This document shows, piece by piece, positions 62,066-64,000 of a stretch of 64,000 nucleotides of DNA. The notes under the pieces are model-generated. The model was not told the DNA's origin, did not search any database, and saw only the letters and a program-made list of their open reading frames with translations. Position 1 is the stretch's first letter, and each line of letters begins with the position of its first letter. Source of the DNA: Virgibacillus subterraneus (GTDB lineage: Bacteria > Bacillota > Bacilli > Bacillales > Amphibacillaceae); contig NZ_FOEH01000004.1 of the NCBI RefSeq assembly GCF_900110695.1, forward strand, positions 350,848 to 414,847, given 5' to 3'. The position numbers and the translations under genes are program-made.

Positions 62066-63394
62066 TTACTGTCTGGGCTTAAACTCCTCCCTAAGCAATT
62101 GTTCTGCCTGAGGAAAGGAAAGACCCATTTTCCAGCCACCCATTCCATATAGATTATAGTCTTTCACAAGGCGGTATTTTGCTAAAATTGACCTCGCATC
62201 CTCAAACCACACTTCATGCTGATCGCCATTTTTATCTTTATATCTAAACCACGGCTGATGAGTTTCCTTGTTATAATGAATGACTGAGCCATGATCAAGA
62301 GCTAATTTAATTGCATGTTCCTGGGCATATGCACTCCCCTTTTGCTCTTTGTTATCAATATTCCAGTCATATGCATACATAGGAATCCCGAGAATGACTT
62401 TGGAACGCGGGACTGCAGAAATTGCATATTCGATGGTTTCCCTAACCTTTCCCAGGGGAGCAATAGCACCAGCAGGACCTCCAGACCAATGCCAATCATA
62501 TGTCATAAGAAACATTGAATCCACAGTTTTTCCAAGTGTTTTATAGTCGTAACCTGAATAATAATCCGGATAACGGTCCCCTTGCATTGGTGGTAATGAT
62601 ACTGAAACTTCCATCCCAACTGGATGAAGTCTTTTTGCAAGTTCCTTTATAAATAGATTAAAGTTTCGACGATCATTGTTTTTAATTCCTTCAAAGTCAA
62701 TAATGACTCCTTTATAATCATTCTCATGCAGAACAGAATAAATATTGTTAATTAGCTTTCTTCGAGTATCTGTATTGCCAATTACCTGATGAGCTAATTC
62801 GTCGTCAAATCCGTTAGAGCTTAAATTAGTTATTGTTGCAAATGGAATTAAATTCCTCTTCCATGCTGTTTTTACAGTGCCCTCACCAGGCATTTCACTG
62901 AGATTTGCTTGTGAATCGGGATGGTATTCAAAAAAACCGATAGTAGATATAAGTTTTTTATATTGCTTTAATAATGATTTATTTGCCTTCTCGCCTTCAG
63001 GCACCATAAAAGCACCAGTAAAAATTTCCTTTTTTGGGCTAGAAGGAATAGTTAATTTTTGGTTAGGGAACAGAATGTTTTTCTCCAGACCATTTGTGGA
63101 CTTTATCTTTTCAATTGAACTTGAATGACGTTGTGCGATTTCCCAAATACTTTCACCTGGTTGTACAATATATTGATTACCTGGAATTAATAGCGTTAAT
63201 CCAGGATTAATTACATCTTTATATGGTAAACCATTGAGGTTTACTAACTTTTCTACTGATGTTTCATATGCATTTGATATTCCCCACAAGCTTTCCCCTT
63301 TTTTTACAACATGAATAATACTTGCAGAGGTTACTTGGGGAAATAGTAAAATACATATAATAATAGTAATAACAATTTTAGTTTTAAACATCAT
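62066..63394 (-). CDS. LysM-GH18 spore-type peptidoglycan hydrolase (SleL/YdhD-like)
   Basis: A 442-residue exported protein. After a signal peptide (about 1-24, ending VTSAS) there are two LysM repeats (HVVKKGESLWGISNAYETSV and YIVQPGESIWEIAQRHSSS), then a GH18 domain with catalytic acid in GVIIDFEGI and the substrate-cleft segments FLMTYDWHWSGGPAG and ILGIPMYAYDW. This layout is shared with YaaH/SleL and YdhD, N-acetylglucosaminidases of spore cortex or coat. It probably acts in germination, which fits the ger genes in the window. The ATG follows TAGGAGCACA. Confidence 0.92.
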   Translation of the reverse strand: MMFKTKIVITIIICILLFPQVTSASIIHVVKKGESLWGISNAYETSVEKLVNLNGLPYKDVINPGLTLLIPGNQYIVQPGESIWEIAQRHSSSIEKIKSTNGLEKNILFPNQKLTIPSSPKKEIFTGAFMVPEGEKANKSLLKQYKKLISTIGFFEYHPDSQANLSEMPGEGTVKTAWKRNLIPFATITNLSSNGFDDELAHQVIGNTDTRRKLINNIYSVLHENDYKGVIIDFEGIKNNDRRNFNLFIKELAKRLHPVGMEVSVSLPPMQGDRYPDYYSGYDYKTLGKTVDSMFLMTYDWHWSGGPAGAIAPLGKVRETIEYAISAVPRSKVILGIPMYAYDWNIDNKEQKGSAYAQEHAIKLALDHGSVIHYNKETHQPWFRYKDKNGDQHEVWFEDARSILAKYRLVKDYNLYGMGGWKMGLSFPQAEQLLREEFKPRQ

Positions 63395-63440
63395 TGTGCT
63401 CCTAACATGTTTATACCAATATTATCTCTATAGGTTCCTA

Positions 63441-63524
63441 AAACATGTACAGAATTTGTAGTTATTACTTATAAAATTTTAGTTGCACTTATGTAGTTAA
63501 GAAAGTAATTATACTTTCTTAACT
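63441..63524. repeat. Dispersed repeat family R, copy 7
   Basis: Contains TTTTAGTTGCACTTATGTA and the perfect 15-bp palindrome arm GTAGTTAAGAAAGTA with its complement TACTTTCTTAACTAC around ATTA. The copy is truncated at its left side and adjoins the rRNA terminator. Confidence 0.7.
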
Positions 63525-63562
63525 ACCAAAAAAGCCAGGATATGAATTATCATATCCTGACT
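63525..63562 (-). terminator. Terminator of the rRNA operon
   Basis: On the minus strand CAGGATATGA and TCATATCCTG pair around TAAT, followed by GCTTTTTTGG, 13 bases after the 5S gene. Confidence 0.85.
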
Positions 63563-63572
63563 TATATCATTT

Positions 63573-63689
63573 GCCTGGCGGCGTCCTACTCTTGCAGGGG
63601 CAAAGCCCCAACTACCATCGGCGCTGGAGAGCTTAACTGCTGTGTTCGGCATGGGAACAGGTGTGTCCTCTCCGCTAATGCTACCAGAC
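63573..63689 (-). rRNA. rrf: 5S ribosomal RNA
   Basis: The minus strand reads CTGGTAGCATTAGCGGAGAG, then CACACCTGTTCCCATGCCGA, ACACAGCAGTTAAGCTC, CGCCGATGGTAGTTGGG and GAGTAGGACGCCGCCAGGC. These are the conserved helices and loops of bacterial 5S rRNA in order. It is last in an operon read leftwards. Confidence 0.96.
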
Positions 63690-63784
63690 TTATTCTGTAT
63701 TTAAACAGAACATCCTTAATCTTAGGTTTATACCCTAAAAACTAAATAAGAGCTTCACATCAACGTTTTCAACTTGTCATTATT

Positions 63785-64000
63785 AGTTAAGTCCTCGATC
63801 TATTAGTATCCGTCAGCTACACGTGTCACCACGCTTCCACCTCGGACCTATCAACCTCATCGTCTCTGAGGGATCTTACTCACTCGAAGTGATGGGAAGT
63901 CTCATCTTGAGGGGGGCTTCATGCTTAGATGCTTTCAGCACTTATCCTTGCCACACGTAGCTACCCAGCTATGCCCCTGGCGGAACAACTGGTACACCAG
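63785..64000 (-). rRNA. rrl: 23S ribosomal RNA, 3' end (partial)
   Basis: The minus strand ends with GATACTAATAGATCGAGGAC followed by TTAACT, the conserved 3' terminus of 23S rRNA. Upstream are GGTGTACCAGTTGTTCCGCC and GCTGAAAGCATCTAAGCATG, typical of domain VI. The gene continues past the window's right edge. About 95 bases separate it from 5S. Confidence 0.96.

Overview
The window looks like a low-GC, endospore-forming Bacillaceae chromosome, probably from a halotolerant genus such as Virgibacillus or Oceanobacillus. Three observations point there: a GerA/GerB/GerC-type germinant receptor operon and other spore-associated families, many yndG/H/J, YozQ and YndM-type Bacillus proteins, and several families of short dispersed intergenic repeats. 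Genus-level placement is inference. No plasmid, conjugative or complete prophage module is seen.

Layout. 1-7.5 kb (minus strand): an ArsA-like ATPase cut by the window edge, a cory-CC-star protein, a CstA-type transporter, then a formate dehydrogenase operon (fdhD, catalytic subunit, DUF1641 protein). 8-14.3 kb (minus): glutamate dehydrogenase, a multi-spanning permease, a 44-residue zinc-ribbon protein, TPP riboswitch-controlled thiT, and an isolated holin/endolysin pair with two small genes. 14.4-17.2 kb (plus): a YceI protein with a clear promoter and operator, and an Aquifex-type aconitase. 17.3-20.98 kb (minus): a Fur-boxed iron operon (nitroreductase, siderophore-binding lipoprotein, fused FhuB-type permease). 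21-29 kb: TPR, DCC and VanW proteins, type II NADH dehydrogenase, an AlkA-like glycosylase, SDR and zinc alcohol dehydrogenases. 29-36.2 kb: a ger operon, a Gln-rich small protein, a DacC-like D,D-carboxypeptidase and a secreted subtilisin. 36.7-41.5 kb: a DUF421 protein, a yndGHJ-like operon and a flavin reductase.

42-50.7 kb is the most accessory part. It has spore/membrane families (DUF4025, DUF3231, CBO0543, DUF2512, DUF421) mixed with decayed genes: a frameshifted DUF3231 gene, a frameshifted DUF421 gene, a coat-like remnant, and amidohydrolase and acyl-CoA synthetase fragments. It also holds an orphan sdhB and an M20 amidohydrolase. 50.8-64 kb: peptide chain release factor 3, a DUF421 protein, a DUF4363 lipoprotein, a FetAB-like iron exporter, a CoA-disulfide reductase/rhodanese fusion with two CsoR/CstR-like operators and a CRP/FNR-like site, the copper operon csoR-copA-copZ with its operator inside the promoter, membrane proteins, a LysM/GH18 spore-cortex-type enzyme, and the 5S plus the 3' end of 23S of an rRNA operon transcribed leftwards.

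Structures not explained by genes include a roughly 90-130 bp dispersed repeat with a palindromic core in seven intergenic regions, often abutting the T-tract of a minus-strand terminator. There are also two elements with CTGCGAC-type inverted ends, a 21-bp tandem array, and a nested inverted repeat. No single undescribed system stands out strongly; the best leads are the terminator-linked repeat family, the orphan holin/endolysin cassette, and the decaying spore-membrane gene cluster.
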